Under the pieces are notes generated by a model, which saw only the letters and a list, made by a program, of their open reading frames with translations, was not told the origin of the DNA and ran no database searches. A DNA stretch of 64,000 nt from Gordionus sp. m RMFG-2023. Taxonomy: Eukaryota > Nematomorpha > Gordioida > Chordodea > Parachordodidae. This document shows, in pieces, positions 1 through 13,262 of this stretch. The stretch lies in contig NW_027050885.1 of the NCBI RefSeq assembly GCF_954871325.1, forward strand, positions 620,001-684,000. Reading direction: 5' to 3'. The translations under genes were made by a program, and so were the position numbers. Positions within the stretch are counted from its first letter, which is position 1, and every line of letters starts with the position of its first letter.

Positions 1-1164
1 GATTTTTAAAATTTAAAAAAACTCAAGAGATATTAAGGGTTAAATCATTGGGTTAGGGTTAGAGGGTTAAGGTTAGGGTTAGTGTTAGGGTTAGTGTTAG
101 GGTTAGTGTTAGATATAGGGTTAGTAATAGTATTAAATATATAGAATATAATAAGATTATTTTAAAATTATTTTTCTAAGTTCATAAAGTATATATTATA
201 GTGTTTTTTATATATATATGTGAAATATAAGTAAAAATGCTATCACGTAAAAATTTAATAAAATCCTTTAAAGGGATTTTAAACGTTAAACCATCATAAC
301 CTAATAAACACCTTCTAGTAGGTAAAATATAAAAAAACTCAAGGGATATTAAGGGTTAAATATTTGGGTTAGGGTTAGGGTTAGGGTTAGGGTTAGGGTT
401 AGGGTTAGTGTTAGGGTTAGGGTTAAGGTTAGTGTTAGATTTAGGGTTAGTAATAGTATTAAATATATAGAATATAATAAGATTAATTTAAAATTATTTT
501 TCTAAGTTCATAAAGCATATATTAAAGTGTTTTATATATATATGTGAAACATACGTAAAAATGCTTATCACGTGAAAATATAAAAAAACCCATTCAAGGA
601 ATTTTAAAAATATAAAAAAACTCAAGGGATATTAAGGGTTAAATCATTGCGTTAGGGTTAGGGTTAGATGGTTAAGGTTAGGGTTAGGGTTAGTGTTAGG
701 GTTAGGGTTAGAGTTAGTGTTAGATTTAGGGTTAGTAATAGTATTAAATATATAGAATATAATAAGATTATTTTAAAATTATTTTTCTAAGTTTATAAAG
801 CATATATTTAAGTGTTTTATATATATATATGTGAAACATACGTAAAAATGCTTATCACGTGAAAGTATAATAAAACCCATTCAAGGAATTTTAAAAATAT
901 AAAAAAACTCAAGGGATATTAAGGCTTAAATCATTGAGTTAGGGTTAGAGTTAGAGGGTTAAAGTTAGAGTTAGGGTTAGTGTTGGGGTTAGGGTTAGTG
1001 TTAGATTTAGGTTTAGTAATAGTATTAAATATATAGAATATAATAAGATTATTTTAAAATTATTTTTCTAAGTTCATAAAGTATATATTAGTTTTTTTTA
1101 TATATATATGTGAAACATATGTAAAAATGCTTATCACGTGAAAATATAATAAAACCCTTCAAGG
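1..1164 (+). repeat. A-B/F-C-D segment repeated at 30.6 kb
   Basis: Four monomers (A, a hybrid beginning as B and ending as F, C, D), 1,164 bp, followed by a new A. The same four-monomer insertion lies at 30,638-31,801 and a related A-B/F-C series at 26,420-27,300. The B/F hybrid switches within the AT-rich middle, where B has GATTATTTTTAAATT and F has GATTAATTTAAAATT. Confidence 0.8.
284..326 (+). repeat. A-type tail insert (43 bp), first of 15
   Basis: A 43 bp stretch beginning CGTTAAACCATCATAACC and ending CTAGTAGGTAAA between the boundary dyad and the next monomer start. It occurs only in A-type monomers and makes them about 318 bp long. Other copies start at 1,448, 6,514, 10,171, 13,005, 15,871, 19,549, 20,444, 23,310, 26,695, 30,921, 32,085, 35,739, 44,937 and 60,070. 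All look identical by eye. A/K hybrids lack it because their second half comes from K. Confidence 0.9.
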
Positions 1165-4100
1165 GATTTTTAAAATTTAAAAAAACTCAAGAGATATTAA
1201 GGGTTAAATCATTGGGTTAGGGTTAGAGGGTTAAGGTTAGGGTTAGTGTTAGGGTTAGTGTTAGGGTTAGTGTTAGATATAGGGTTAGTAATAGTATTAA
1301 ATATATAGAATATAATAAGATTATTTTAAAATTATTTTTCTAAGTTCATAAAGTATATATTATAGTGTTTTTTATATATATATGTGAAATATAAGTAAAA
1401 ATGCTATCACGTAAAAATTTAATAAAATCCTTTAAAGGGATTTTAAACGTTAAACCATCATAACCTAATAAACACCTTCTAGTAGGTAAAATATAAAAAA
1501 ACTCAAGGGATATTAAGGGTTAAATATTTGGGTTAGGGTTAGGGTTAGGGTTAGGGTTAGGGTTAGGGTTAGTGTTAGGGTTAGGGTTAAGGTTAGTGTT
1601 AGATTTAGGGTTAGTAATAGTATTAAATATATAGAATATAATAAGATTATTTTTAAATTATTTTTCTAAGTTCATAAAGTATATATTAAAGTGTTTTATA
1701 TATATATGTGAAACATACGTAAAAATGCTTATCACGCGAAAATATAATAAATCCCATAGAAGGGATTTTAAAAATATAAAAAAACTCAATAGATATTAAG
1801 GGTAAATCATTGGGTTAGGGTTAGGGTTAGAGGGTTTAGGTAGGTTAGGGTTAAGGTTTGTGTTAGATTTAGGGTTAGTAATAGTATTATATATATATAA
1901 TATAAATAGAATATTTTAAAATTATTTTTCTAAGTTCATAAAGTATATATTAAAGTGTTTTTTATATATATATCTGAAACATACGTAAAAATGCTTATCA
2001 CGCGAAAATATAATAAATCCCTTTCAAGGAATTTTAAAAATATTAAAAACTCACGAGATATTAAGGGTTAAATCATTGGGTTAGGGTTAGGGTTAGAGGT
2101 TTAAGGTTAAGGTTAGGGTTAGTGTTAGGGTTAGGGTTAAGGTTAGTGTTAGATTTAGGGTTAGTAATAGTATTAAATATATAGAATATAATAAGATTAA
2201 TTTAAAATTATTTTTCTAAGTTCATAAAGCATATATTAAAGTGTTTTATATATATATGTGAAACATACGTAAAAATGCTTATCACGTGAAAATATAAAAA
2301 AACCCATTCAAGGAATTTTAAAAATATAAAAAAACTCAAGGGATATTAAGGCTTAAATCATTGAGTTAGGGTTAGGGTTAGAGCGTTAAGGTTAGAGTTA
2401 GGGTTAGTGTTGGGGTTAGGGTTAGTGTTAGATTTAGGTTTAGTAATAGTATTAAATATATAGAATATAATAAGATTATTTTAAAATTATTTTTCTAAGT
2501 TCATAAAGTATATATTAGTGTTTTTTATATATATAGGTAAAACATATGTAAAAATGCTTACCACGTGAAAATATAATAAAACCCTTCAAGGGATTTTTAA
2601 AATTTAAAAAAACTCAAGAGATATTAAGGGTTAATTCATTGGGTTAGGGTTAGGGTTAGAGGGTTAAGGTTAGGGTTAGTGTTAGGGTTAGTGTTAGATA
2701 TAGGGTTAGTAATAGTATTAAATATATAGAATATAATAAGATTATTTTAAAATTATTTTTCTAAGTTCATAAAGTATATATTAAAGTGTTTTATATATAT
2801 ATATGTGAAACATACGTAAAAATGCTTATCACGTAAAAATTTAATAAAATCCTTGAAAGGTATTTTAAAAATATAAAAAAACTCAAGGGATATTAAGGGT
2901 TAAATCATTGAGTTAGGGTTAGGGTTAGAGGGTTAAGGTTAGGGTTAGTGTTAGGGTTAGTGTTTTAGGGTTAGGGTTAGTGTTAGATTTAGGGTTAGTA
3001 ATAGTATTAAATATATAGAATATAATAAGAATAGTTAAAAATTATTTTTTTAAGTTCATAAAGTATATATTAAAGTATTTTTTATATATATATGTGAAAC
3101 ATACGTAAAAATGCTTATCACGTGAAAATATAATAAAACCCTTTCAAGGGATTTTAAAAATATAAAAAAACTCAAGGGATATTAAGCGTTAAATTACTGG
3201 GTTAGGGTTAGGGTTAGAGAGTTAAGGTTATGGTTAGGGTTATTGTTAGATTTAGGGTTAGTAATAGTATTAAATATATAGAATATAATAAGATTATTTT
3301 AAAATTTATTTTCTAAGTTCATAAAGTATATATTAAAGTGTTTTATATATATATATGTGAAACATACGTAAAAATGCTTATCACGTGAAAATATAATAAA
3401 ACACTTTCAAGGAATTTTAAAAATATAAAAAAACTCAAGGGATATTAAGGGTTAAATCATTGAATTAGGGTTAGGGTTAGAGGGTTAAGGTTAGGGTTAG
3501 GGTTAGGGTTAGTGTTAGATTTAGGGTTAGTAATAGTATTAAATATATAGAATATAATAAGAATAGTTAAAAATTATTTTTATAAGTTCATAAAGTATAT
3601 ATTAAAGTGTTTTTTATATATATATCTGAAACATACGTAAAAATGCTTATCACGCGAAAATATAATAAATCCCTTACAAGGGATTTTAAAAATATAAAAA
3701 AACTCAAGAGATATTAAGGGTTAAATCATTGGGTTAGGGTTATGGTTAGGGGGTTAGGGTTAGGGTTAGTGTTAGGGTTAGGGTTAAGGTTAGTGTTAGA
3801 TTTAGGGTTAGTAATAGTATTAAATATATAGAATATAATAAGATTATTTTAAAATTATTTTTCTAAGTTCATAAAGTATATATTAAAGTGTTTTATATAT
3901 ATATATGTGAAACATACGTAAAAATGCTTATCACGCGAAAATATAATTAATCCCTTACAAGGGATTTTAAAAATAACTAAAAACTCAAGAGATATTAAGG
4001 GTTAAATCATTGCGTTAGGGTTAGGGTTAGAGGTTTAAGGTTATGGTTAGGGTTAGTGTTAGAGGTTTAAGGTTATGGTTTGGGTTAGTGTTAGATTTAG

Positions 4101-4824
4101 GGTTAGTAATAGTATTAAATATATAGAATATAATAAGATTATTTTAAAATTATTTTTCTAAGTTCATAAAGTATATATTAAAGTGTTTTATATATATATA
4201 TATATGTGAAACATACGTAAATGCTTATCACGCGAAAATATAATAAATCCCTTACAAGGGATTTTTAAAATATAAAAAAACTCAAGAGATATTAAGGGTT
4301 AAATCATTGCGTTAGGGTTAGGGTTAGATGGTTAAGGTTAGGGTTAGGGTTAGTGTTAGGGTTAGGGTTAGAGTTAGTGTTAGATTTAGGGTTAGTAATA
4401 GTATTAAATATATAGAATATAATAAGATTATTTTAAAATTATTTTTCTAAGTTTATAAAGCATATATTTAAGTGTTTTATATATATATATGTGAAACATA
4501 CGTAAAAATGCTTATCACGTGAAAGTATAATAAAACCCATTCAAGGAATTTTAAAAATATAAAAAAACTCAAGGGATATTAAGGCTTAAATCATTGAGTT
4601 AGGGTTAGAGTTAGAGGGTTAAAGTTAGAGTTAGGGTTAGTGTTGGGGTTAGGGTTAGTGTTAGATTTAGGTTTAGTAATAGTATTAAATATATAGAATA
4701 TAATAAGATTATTTTAAAATTATTTTTCTAAGTTCATAAAGTATATATTAGTTTTTTTTATATATATATGTGAAACATATGTAAAAATGCTTATCACGTG
4801 AAAATATAATAAAACCCTTCAAGG
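1165..4824 (+). repeat. 13-monomer higher-order repeat, full copy 1
   Basis: Monomers in the order A-B-E-F-G-H-I-J-K-L-M-C-D, about 3,660 bp, measured from one A start (GATTTTTAAAATTTAAAAAA) to the next. Types are recognised by private sequences. A has a 43 bp tail insert and GATATAGGG. B has TTAAATATTTGGG and a pure TTAGGG run. E has GAGGGTTTAGGTAGG and TATTATATATATATAATAT. F has CTCACGAGATATTAAGGG. G has AGAGCGTT and CTTACCACGTG. H has GGGTTAATTCATTGGG. I has GTGTTTTAGGG. J has AAGCGTTAAATTACTGGG. K has AAGAATAGTTAAAAATT. L has GGTTATGGTTAGGGGGTT. M has AAATAACTAAAAACTC. C has ATTGCG with GATGG. D has AAGGCTTAAATC and GTTGGGG. Confidence 0.85.
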
Positions 4825-5088
4825 GATTTTTAAAATTTAAAAAAACTCAAGAGATATTAAGGGTTAAATCATTGGGTTAGGGTTAGAGGGTTAAGGTTAG
4901 GGTTAGTGTTAGGGTTAGTGTTAGGGTTAGTGTTAGATATAGGGTTAGTAATAGTATTAAATATATAGAATATAATAAGATTATTTTAAAATTATTTTTA
5001 TAAGTTCATAAAGTATATATTAAAGTGTTTTTTATATATATATCTGAAACATACGTAAAAATGCTTATCACGCGAAAATATAATAAAT
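3671..5088 (+). repeat. 1.42 kb tandem duplication, left copy
   Basis: Monomers L-M-C-D-A(/K), with a constant offset of 1,418 bp to the next copy. The A monomer at its end switches to K sequence after TTAAAATTATTTTT, becoming ATAAGTTC, which forms the join back into CCCTTACAAGGG and the next L. Confidence 0.8.
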
Positions 5089-6506
5089 CCCTTACAAGGG
5101 ATTTTAAAAATATAAAAAAACTCAAGAGATATTAAGGGTTAAATCATTGGGTTAGGGTTATGGTTAGGGGGTTAGGGTTAGGGTTAGTGTTAGGGTTAGG
5201 GTTAAGGTTAGTGTTAGATTTAGGGTTAGTAATAGTATTAAATATATAGAATATAATAAGATTATTTTAAAATTATTTTTCTAAGTTCATAAAGTATATA
5301 TTAAAGTGTTTTATATATATATATGTGAAACATACGTAAAAATGCTTATCACGCGAAAATATAATTAATCCCTTACAAGGGATTTTAAAAATAACTAAAA
5401 ACTCAAGAGATATTAAGGGTTAAATCATTGCGTTAGGGTTAGGGTTAGAGGTTTAAGGTTATGGTTAGGGTTAGTGTTAGAGGTTTAAGGTTATGGTTTG
5501 GGTTAGTGTTAGATTTAGGGTTAGTAATAGTATTAAATATATAGAATATAATAAGATTATTTTAAAATTATTTTTCTAAGTTCATAAAGTATATATTAAA
5601 GTGTTTTATATATATATATATATGTGAAACATACGTAAATGCTTATCACGCGAAAATATAATAAATCCCTTACAAGGGATTTTTAAAATATAAAAAAACT
5701 CAAGAGATATTAAGGGTTAAATCATTGCGTTAGGGTTAGGGTTAGATGGTTAAGGTTAGGGTTAGGGTTAGTGTTAGGGTTAGGGTTAGAGTTAGTGTTA
5801 GATTTAGGGTTAGTAATAGTATTAAATATATAGAATATAATAAGATTATTTTAAAATTATTTTTCTAAGTTTATAAAGCATATATTTAAGTGTTTTATAT
5901 ATATATATGTGAAACATACGTAAAAATGCTTATCACGTGAAAGTATAATAAAACCCATTCAAGGAATTTTAAAAATATAAAAAAACTCAAGGGATATTAA
6001 GGCTTAAATCATTGAGTTAGGGTTAGAGTTAGAGGGTTAAAGTTAGAGTTAGGGTTAGTGTTGGGGTTAGGGTTAGTGTTAGATTTAGGTTTAGTAATAG
6101 TATTAAATATATAGAATATAATAAGATTATTTTAAAATTATTTTTCTAAGTTCATAAAGTATATATTAGTTTTTTTTATATATATATGTGAAACATATGT
6201 AAAAATGCTTATCACGTGAAAATATAATAAAACCCTTCAAGGGATTTTTAAAATTTAAAAAAACTCAAGAGATATTAAGGGTTAAATCATTGGGTTAGGG
6301 TTAGAGGGTTAAGGTTAGGGTTAGTGTTAGGGTTAGTGTTAGATATAGGGTTAGTAATAGTATTAAATATATAGAATATAATAAGATTATTTTAAAATTA
6401 TTTTTCTAAGTTCATAAAGTATATATTATAGTGTTTTTTATATATATATGTGAAATATAAGTAAAAATGCTATCACGTAAAAATTTAATAAAATCCTTTA
6501 AAGGGA
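5089..6506 (+). repeat. 1.42 kb tandem duplication, right copy
   Basis: Second L-M-C-D-A series. It keeps a normal A monomer with the 43 bp tail insert (from 6,514) and so continues into the HOR. Its A hexamer block is two hexamers shorter than the left copy's. Confidence 0.8.
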
Positions 6507-8775
6507 TTTTAAACGTTAAACCATCATAACCTAATAAACACCTTCTAGTAGGTAAAATATAAAAAAACTCAAGGGATATTAAGGGTTAAATATTTGGGTT
6601 AGGGTTAGGGTTAGGGTTAGGGTTAGGGTTAGGGTTAGTGTTAGGGTTAGGGTTAAGGTTAGTGTTAGATTTAGGGTTAGTAATAGTATTAAATATATAG
6701 AATATAATAAGATTATTTTTAAATTATTTTTCTAAGTTCATAAAGTATATATTAAAGTGTTTTATATATATATGTGAAACATACGTAAAAATGCTTATCA
6801 CGCGAAAATATAATAAATCCCATAGAAGGGATTTTAAAAATATAAAAAAACTCAATAGATATTAAGGGTAAATCATTGGGTTAGGGTTAGGGTTAGAGGG
6901 TTTAGGTAGGTTAGGGTTAAGGTTTGTGTTAGATTTAGGGTTAGTAATAGTATTATATATATATAATATAAATAGAATATTTTAAAATTATTTTTCTAAG
7001 TTCATAAAGTATATATTAAAGTGTTTTTTATATATATATCTGAAACATACGTAAAAATGCTTATCACGCGAAAATATAATAAATCCCTTTCAAGGAATTT
7101 TAAAAATATTAAAAACTCACGAGATATTAAGGGTTAAATCATTGGGTTAGGGTTAGGGTTAGAGGTTTAAGGTTAAGGTTAGGGTTAGTGTTAGGGTTAG
7201 GGTTAAGGTTAGTGTTAGATTTAGGGTTAGTAATAGTATTAAATATATAGAATATAATAAGATTAATTTAAAATTATTTTTCTAAGTTCATAAAGCATAT
7301 ATTAAAGTGTTTTATATATATATGTGAAACATACGTAAAAATGCTTATCACGTGAAAATATAAAAAAACCCATTCAAGGAATTTTAAAAATATAAAAAAA
7401 CTCAAGGGATATTAAGGCTTAAATCATTGAGTTAGGGTTAGGGTTAGAGCGTTAAGGTTAGAGTTAGGGTTAGTGTTGGGGTTAGGGTTAGTGTTAGATT
7501 TAGGTTTAGTAATAGTATTAAATATATAGAATATAATAAGATTATTTTAAAATTATTTTTCTAAGTTCATAAAGTATATATTAGTGTTTTTTATATATAT
7601 AGGTAAAACATATGTAAAAATGCTTACCACGTGAAAATATAATAAAACCCTTCAAGGGATTTTTAAAATTTAAAAAAACTCAAGAGATATTAAGGGTTAA
7701 TTCATTGGGTTAGGGTTAGGGTTAGAGGGTTAAGGTTAGGGTTAGTGTTAGGGTTAGTGTTAGATATAGGGTTAGTAATAGTATTAAATATATAGAATAT
7801 AATAAGATTATTTTAAAATTATTTTTCTAAGTTCATAAAGTATATATTAAAGTGTTTTATATATATATATGTGAAACATACGTAAAAATGCTTATCACGT
7901 AAAAATTTAATAAAATCCTTGAAAGGTATTTTAAAAATATAAAAAAACTCAAGGGATATTAAGGGTTAAATCATTGAGTTAGGGTTAGGGTTAGAGGGTT
8001 AAGGTTAGGGTTAGTGTTAGGGTTAGTGTTTTAGGGTTAGGGTTAGTGTTAGATTTAGGGTTAGTAATAGTATTAAATATATAGAATATAATAAGAATAG
8101 TTAAAAATTATTTTTTTAAGTTCATAAAGTATATATTAAAGTATTTTTTATATATATATGTGAAACATACGTAAAAATGCTTATCACGTGAAAATATAAT
8201 AAAACCCTTTCAAGGGATTTTAAAAATATAAAAAAACTCAAGGGATATTAAGCGTTAAATTACTGGGTTAGGGTTAGGGTTAGAGAGTTAAGGTTATGGT
8301 TAGGGTTATTGTTAGATTTAGGGTTAGTAATAGTATTAAATATATAGAATATAATAAGATTATTTTAAAATTTATTTTCTAAGTTCATAAAGTATATATT
8401 AAAGTGTTTTATATATATATATGTGAAACATACGTAAAAATGCTTATCACGTGAAAATATAATAAAACCCTTTCAAGGAATTTTAAAAATATAAAAAAAC
8501 TCAAGGGATATTAAGGGTTAAATCATTGAGTTAGGGTTAGGGTTAGAGGGTTAAGGTTAGGGTTAGGGTTAGGGTTAGTGTTAGATTTAGGGTTAGTAAT
8601 AGTATTAAATATATAGAATATAATAAGAATAGTTAAAAATTATTTTTATAAGTTCATAAAGTATATATTAAAGTGTTTTTTATATATATATCTGAAACAT
8701 ACGTAAAAATGCTTATCACGCGAAAATATAATAAATCCCTTACAAGGGATTTTAAAAATATAAAAAAACTCAAGG
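6243..8775 (+). repeat. Partial higher-order repeat, monomers A to K
   Basis: Order A-B-E-F-G-H-I-J-K, matching 1,165 to about 3,700 at an offset of 5,078 bp before and 5,066 bp after a 12 bp loss (two hexamers) in the A monomer hexamer block. After K the order breaks: a second K copy follows at about 8,760, then hybrid monomers (C/B near 9,030, M/J near 9,315). Confidence 0.8.
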
Positions 8776-10252
8776 GATATTAAGGGTTAAATCATTGAGT
8801 TAGGGTTAGGGTTAGAGGGTTAAGGTTAGGGTTAGGGTTAGGGTTAGTGTTAGATTTAGGGTTAGTAATAGTATTAAATATATAGAATATAATAAGAATA
8901 GTTAAAAATTATTTTTATAAGTTCATAAAGTATATATTAAAGTGTTTTTTATATATATATCTGAAACATACGTAAAAATGCTTATCACGCGAAAATATAA
9001 TAAATCCCTTACAAGGGATTTTAAAAATATAAAAAAACTCAAGGGATATTAAGGGTTAAATCATTGCGTTAGGGTTAGGGTTAGATGGTTAAGGTTAGGG
9101 TTAGGGTTAGTGTTAGGGTTAGGGTTAGAGTTAGTGTTAGATTTAGGGTTAGTAATAGTATTAAATATATAGAATATAATAAGATTATTTTTAAATTATT
9201 TTTCTAAGTTCATAAAGTATATATTAAAGTGTTTTATATATATATGTGAAACATACGTAAAAATGCTTATCACGCGAAAATATAATAAATCCCATAGAAG
9301 GGATTTTAAAAATAACTAAAAACTCAAGAGATATTAAGGGTTAAATCATTGCGTTAGGGTTAGGGTTAGAGGTTTTAGGTTATGGTTAGGGTTAGTGTTA
9401 GAGGTTTAAGGTTATGGTTAGGGTTAGTGTTAGATTTAGAGTTAGTAATAGTATTAAATATATAGAATATAATAAGATTATTTTAAAATTTATTTTCTAA
9501 GTTCATAAAGTATATATTAAAGTGTTTTATATATATATATGTGAAACATACGTAAAAATGCTTATCACGTGAAAATATAATAAAACCCATTCAAGGAATT
9601 TTAAAAATATAAAAAAACTCAAGGGATATTAAGGCTTAAATCATTGAGTTAGGGTTAGGGTTAGAGGGTTAAAGTTAGAGTTAGGGTTAGTGTTGGGGTT
9701 AGGGTTAGTGTTAGATTTAGGTTTAGTAATAGTATTAAATATATAGAATATAATAAGATTATTTTAAAATTATTTTTCTAAGTTCATAAAGTATATATTA
9801 GTGTTTTTTATATATATATGTGAAACATATGTAAAAATGCTTATCACGTGAAAATATAATAAAACCCTTCAAGGGATTTTTAAAATTTAAAAAAACTCAA
9901 GAGATATTAAGGGTTAAATAATTGAGTTAGGGTTAGAGGGTTAAGGTTAGGGTTAGTGTTAGGGTTAGTGTTAAGGTTAGTGTTAGGGTTAGTGTTAGAT
10001 ATAGGGTTAGTAATAGTATTAAATATATAGAATATAATAAGATTATTTTAAAATTATTTTTCTAAGTTCATAATGTATATATTATAGTGTTTTTTATATA
10101 TATATGTGAAATATAAGTAAAAATGCTTATCACGTAAAAATTTAATAAAATCCTTTAAAGGGATTTTAAACGTTAAACCATCATAACCTAATAAACACCT
10201 TCTAGTAGGTAAAATATAAAAAAACTCAAGGGATATTAAGGGTTAAATATTT

Positions 10253-10401
10253 GGGTTAGGGTTAAGGTTAGTAAATGTTTAAAATATATAGAATATATTA
10301 AATCATTTTAAAATTATTTTTCAAGTAATCTCTTTTAAGACATTATATATTATTAGTAAATTAATAAATAATAGTAAGTTTTTAAAGTAAATATTAAAGT
10401 G
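10253..10401 (+). repeat. N-type monomer segment, short form
   Basis: The hexamer block is cut to about three units, then GTAAATGTTTAAAATATATAG and an extra AT-rich piece with CTCTTTTAAGACATTATAT are present. Compared with the other four N copies it lacks 27 bp (the piece with CTAGTTTAAAGAACTATAGG) and has TAAGTTTTTAAAG for TAAGTTCTTAAAG. Confidence 0.8.
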
Positions 10402-13086
10402 TTTTTTATATATATATCTGAAACATACGTAAAAATGCTTATCACGCGAAAATATAATAAATCCCTTAGAAGGGATTTTAAAATTATAAAAAAACTTAAG
10501 AGATATTAAGGGTTAAATCATTGCGTTACGGTTAGGGTTATAGGGTTAAGGTTAGGGTTAGGGTTAGGGTTAGTGTTAGGGTTAGGGTTAAGGTAAGTGT
10601 TAGATTTAGGGTTAGTAATAGTATTAAATATATAGAATATAATAAGATTATTTTAAAATTATTTTTCTAAGTTCATAAAGTATATATTAAAGTGTTTTAT
10701 ATATATATATATGTGAAACATACGTAAAAATGCTTATCACGCGAAAATATAATAAATCCCATAGAAGGGATTTTAAAAATATAAAAAAACTCAAGAGATA
10801 TTAAGGGTAAATCATTGGGTTAGGGTTAGGGTTAGAGGGTTAAGGTTAGGGTTAGGGTTAAGGTTTGTGTTAGATTTAGGGTTAGTAATAGTATTATATA
10901 TATATAATATAAATAGAATATTTTAAAATTATTTTTCTAAGTTCATAAAGTATATATTAAAGTGTTTTTTATATATATATCTGAAACATACGTAAAAATG
11001 CTTATCACGCGAAAATATAATAAATCCCTTTCAAGGAATTTTAAAAATATTAAAAACTCACGAGATATTAAGGGTTAAATCATTGGGTTAGGGTTAGGGT
11101 TAGGGTTAGAGGTTTAAGGTTAAGGTTAGGGTTAGTGTTAGGGTTAAGGTTAGTGTTAGATTTAGGGTTAGTAATAGTATTAAATATATAGAATATAATA
11201 AGATTATTTTAAAATTTATTTTCTAAGTTCATAAAGTATATATTAAAGTGTTTTATATATATTTATATGTGAAACATACGTAAAAATGCTTATCACGTGA
11301 AAATATAATAAAACCCTTTCAAGGAATTTTAAAAATATAAAAAAACTCAAGGGATATTAAGGGTTAAATCATTGAGTTAGGGTTAGGGTTAGAGGGTTAA
11401 GGTTAGGGTTAGGGTTAGGGTTAGTGTTTTAGGGTTAGGGTTAGTGTTAGATTTAGGGTTAGTAATAGTATTGAATATATAGAATATAATAAGAATAGTT
11501 AAAAATTATTTTTATAAGTTCATAAAGTATATATTAAAGTGTTTTTTATATATATATCTGAAACATACGTAAAAATGCTTATCACGCGAAAATATAATAA
11601 ATCCCTTACAAGGGATTTTAAAAATATAAAAAAACTCAAGAGATATTAAGGGTTAAATCATTCGGTTAGGGTTATGGTTAGGGGGTTAGGGTTAGGGTTA
11701 GTGTTAGGGTTAAGGTTAGTGTTAGATTTAGGGTTAGTAATAGTATTAAATATATAGAATATAATAAGATTATTTTAAAATTATTTTTCTAAGTTCATAA
11801 AGTATATATTAAAGTGTTTTATATATATATATATGTGAAACATACGTAAAAATGCTTATCACGCGAAAATATAATAAATCCCATAGAAGGGATTTTAAAA
11901 ATATAAAAAAACTCAAGAGATATTAAGGGTAAATCATTGGGTTAGGGTTAGGGTTAGAGGGTTAAGGTTAGGGTTAGGGTTAAGGTTTGTGTTAGATTTA
12001 GGGTTAGTAATAGTATTATATATATATAATATAAATAGAATATTTTAAAATTATTTTTCTAAGTTCATAAAGCATATATTAAAGTGTTTTATATATATAT
12101 ATGTGAAACATACGTAAAAATGCTTATCACGTGAAAATATAATAAAACCCATTCAAGGAATTTTAAAAATATAAAAAAACTCAAGGGATATTAAGGCTTA
12201 AATCATTGAGTTAGGGTTAGGGTTAGAGGGTTAAGGTTAGAGTTAGGGTTAGTGTTGGGGTTAGGGTTAGTGTTAGATTTAGGGTTAGTAATAGTATTAA
12301 ATATATAGAATATAATAAGATTATTTTAAAATTTATTTTCTAAGTTCATAAAGTATATATTAAAGTGTTTTATATATATTTATATGTGAAACATACGTAA
12401 AAATGCTTATCACGTGAAAATATAATAAAACCCTTTCAAGGAATTTTAAAAATATAAAAAAACTCAAGGGATATTAAGGGTTAAATCATTGAGTTAGGGT
12501 TAGGGTTAGAGGGTTAAGGTTAGGGTTAGGGTTAGTGTTTTAGGGTTAGGGTTAGTGTTAGATTTAGGGTTAGTAATAGTATTGAATATATAGAATATAA
12601 TAAGAATAGTTAAAAATTATTTTTATAAGTTCATAAAGTATATATTAGTTTTTTTTATATATATATGTGAAACATATGTAAAAATGCTTATCACGTGAAA
12701 ATATAATAAAACCCTTCAAGGGATTTTTAAAATTTAAAAAAACTCAAGAGATATTAAGGGTTAAATCATTGGGTTAGGGTTAGAGTGTTAAGGTTAGGGT
12801 TAGTGTTAGGGTTAGTGTTAGGGTTAGTGTTAGATATAGGGTTAGTAATAATATTAAATATATAGAATATAATAAGATTATTTTAAAATTATTTTTCTAA
12901 GTTCATAAAGTATATATTATAGTGTTTTTTATATATATATGTGAAATATAAGTAAAAATGCTATCACGTAAAAATTTAATAAAATCCTTTAAAGGGATTT
13001 TAAACGTTAAACCATCATAACCTAATAAACACCTTCTAGTAGGTAAAATATAAAAAAACTCAACGGATATTAAGGGTTAAATATTT

Positions 13087-13262
13087 GGGTTAGGGTTAAG
13101 GTTAGTAAATGTTTAAAATATATAGAATATATTAAATCATTTTAAAATTATTTTTCAAGGTATCTAGTTTAAAGAACTATAGGAATTAATCTCTTTTAAG
13201 ACATTATATATTATTAGTAAATTAATAAATAATAGTAAGTTCTTAAAGTAAATATTAAAGTG
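13087..13262 (+). repeat. N-type monomer segment, long form
   Basis: Carries about 80 bp of extra AT-rich sequence between ATTATTTTTC and TAAGTTC compared with ordinary monomers (about 13,157-13,236). It has only three hexamers. It follows an A monomer and precedes an O monomer, recognised by AAAACTTAAGAGATATT and ATTGCGTTACGG. Confidence 0.85.

Noticed and set aside
13157-13236. The extra sequence in N monomers as a transposon insertion
   Set aside because: I saw no terminal inverted repeats or target duplication; it is equally well explained as sequence lost from the other monomers.
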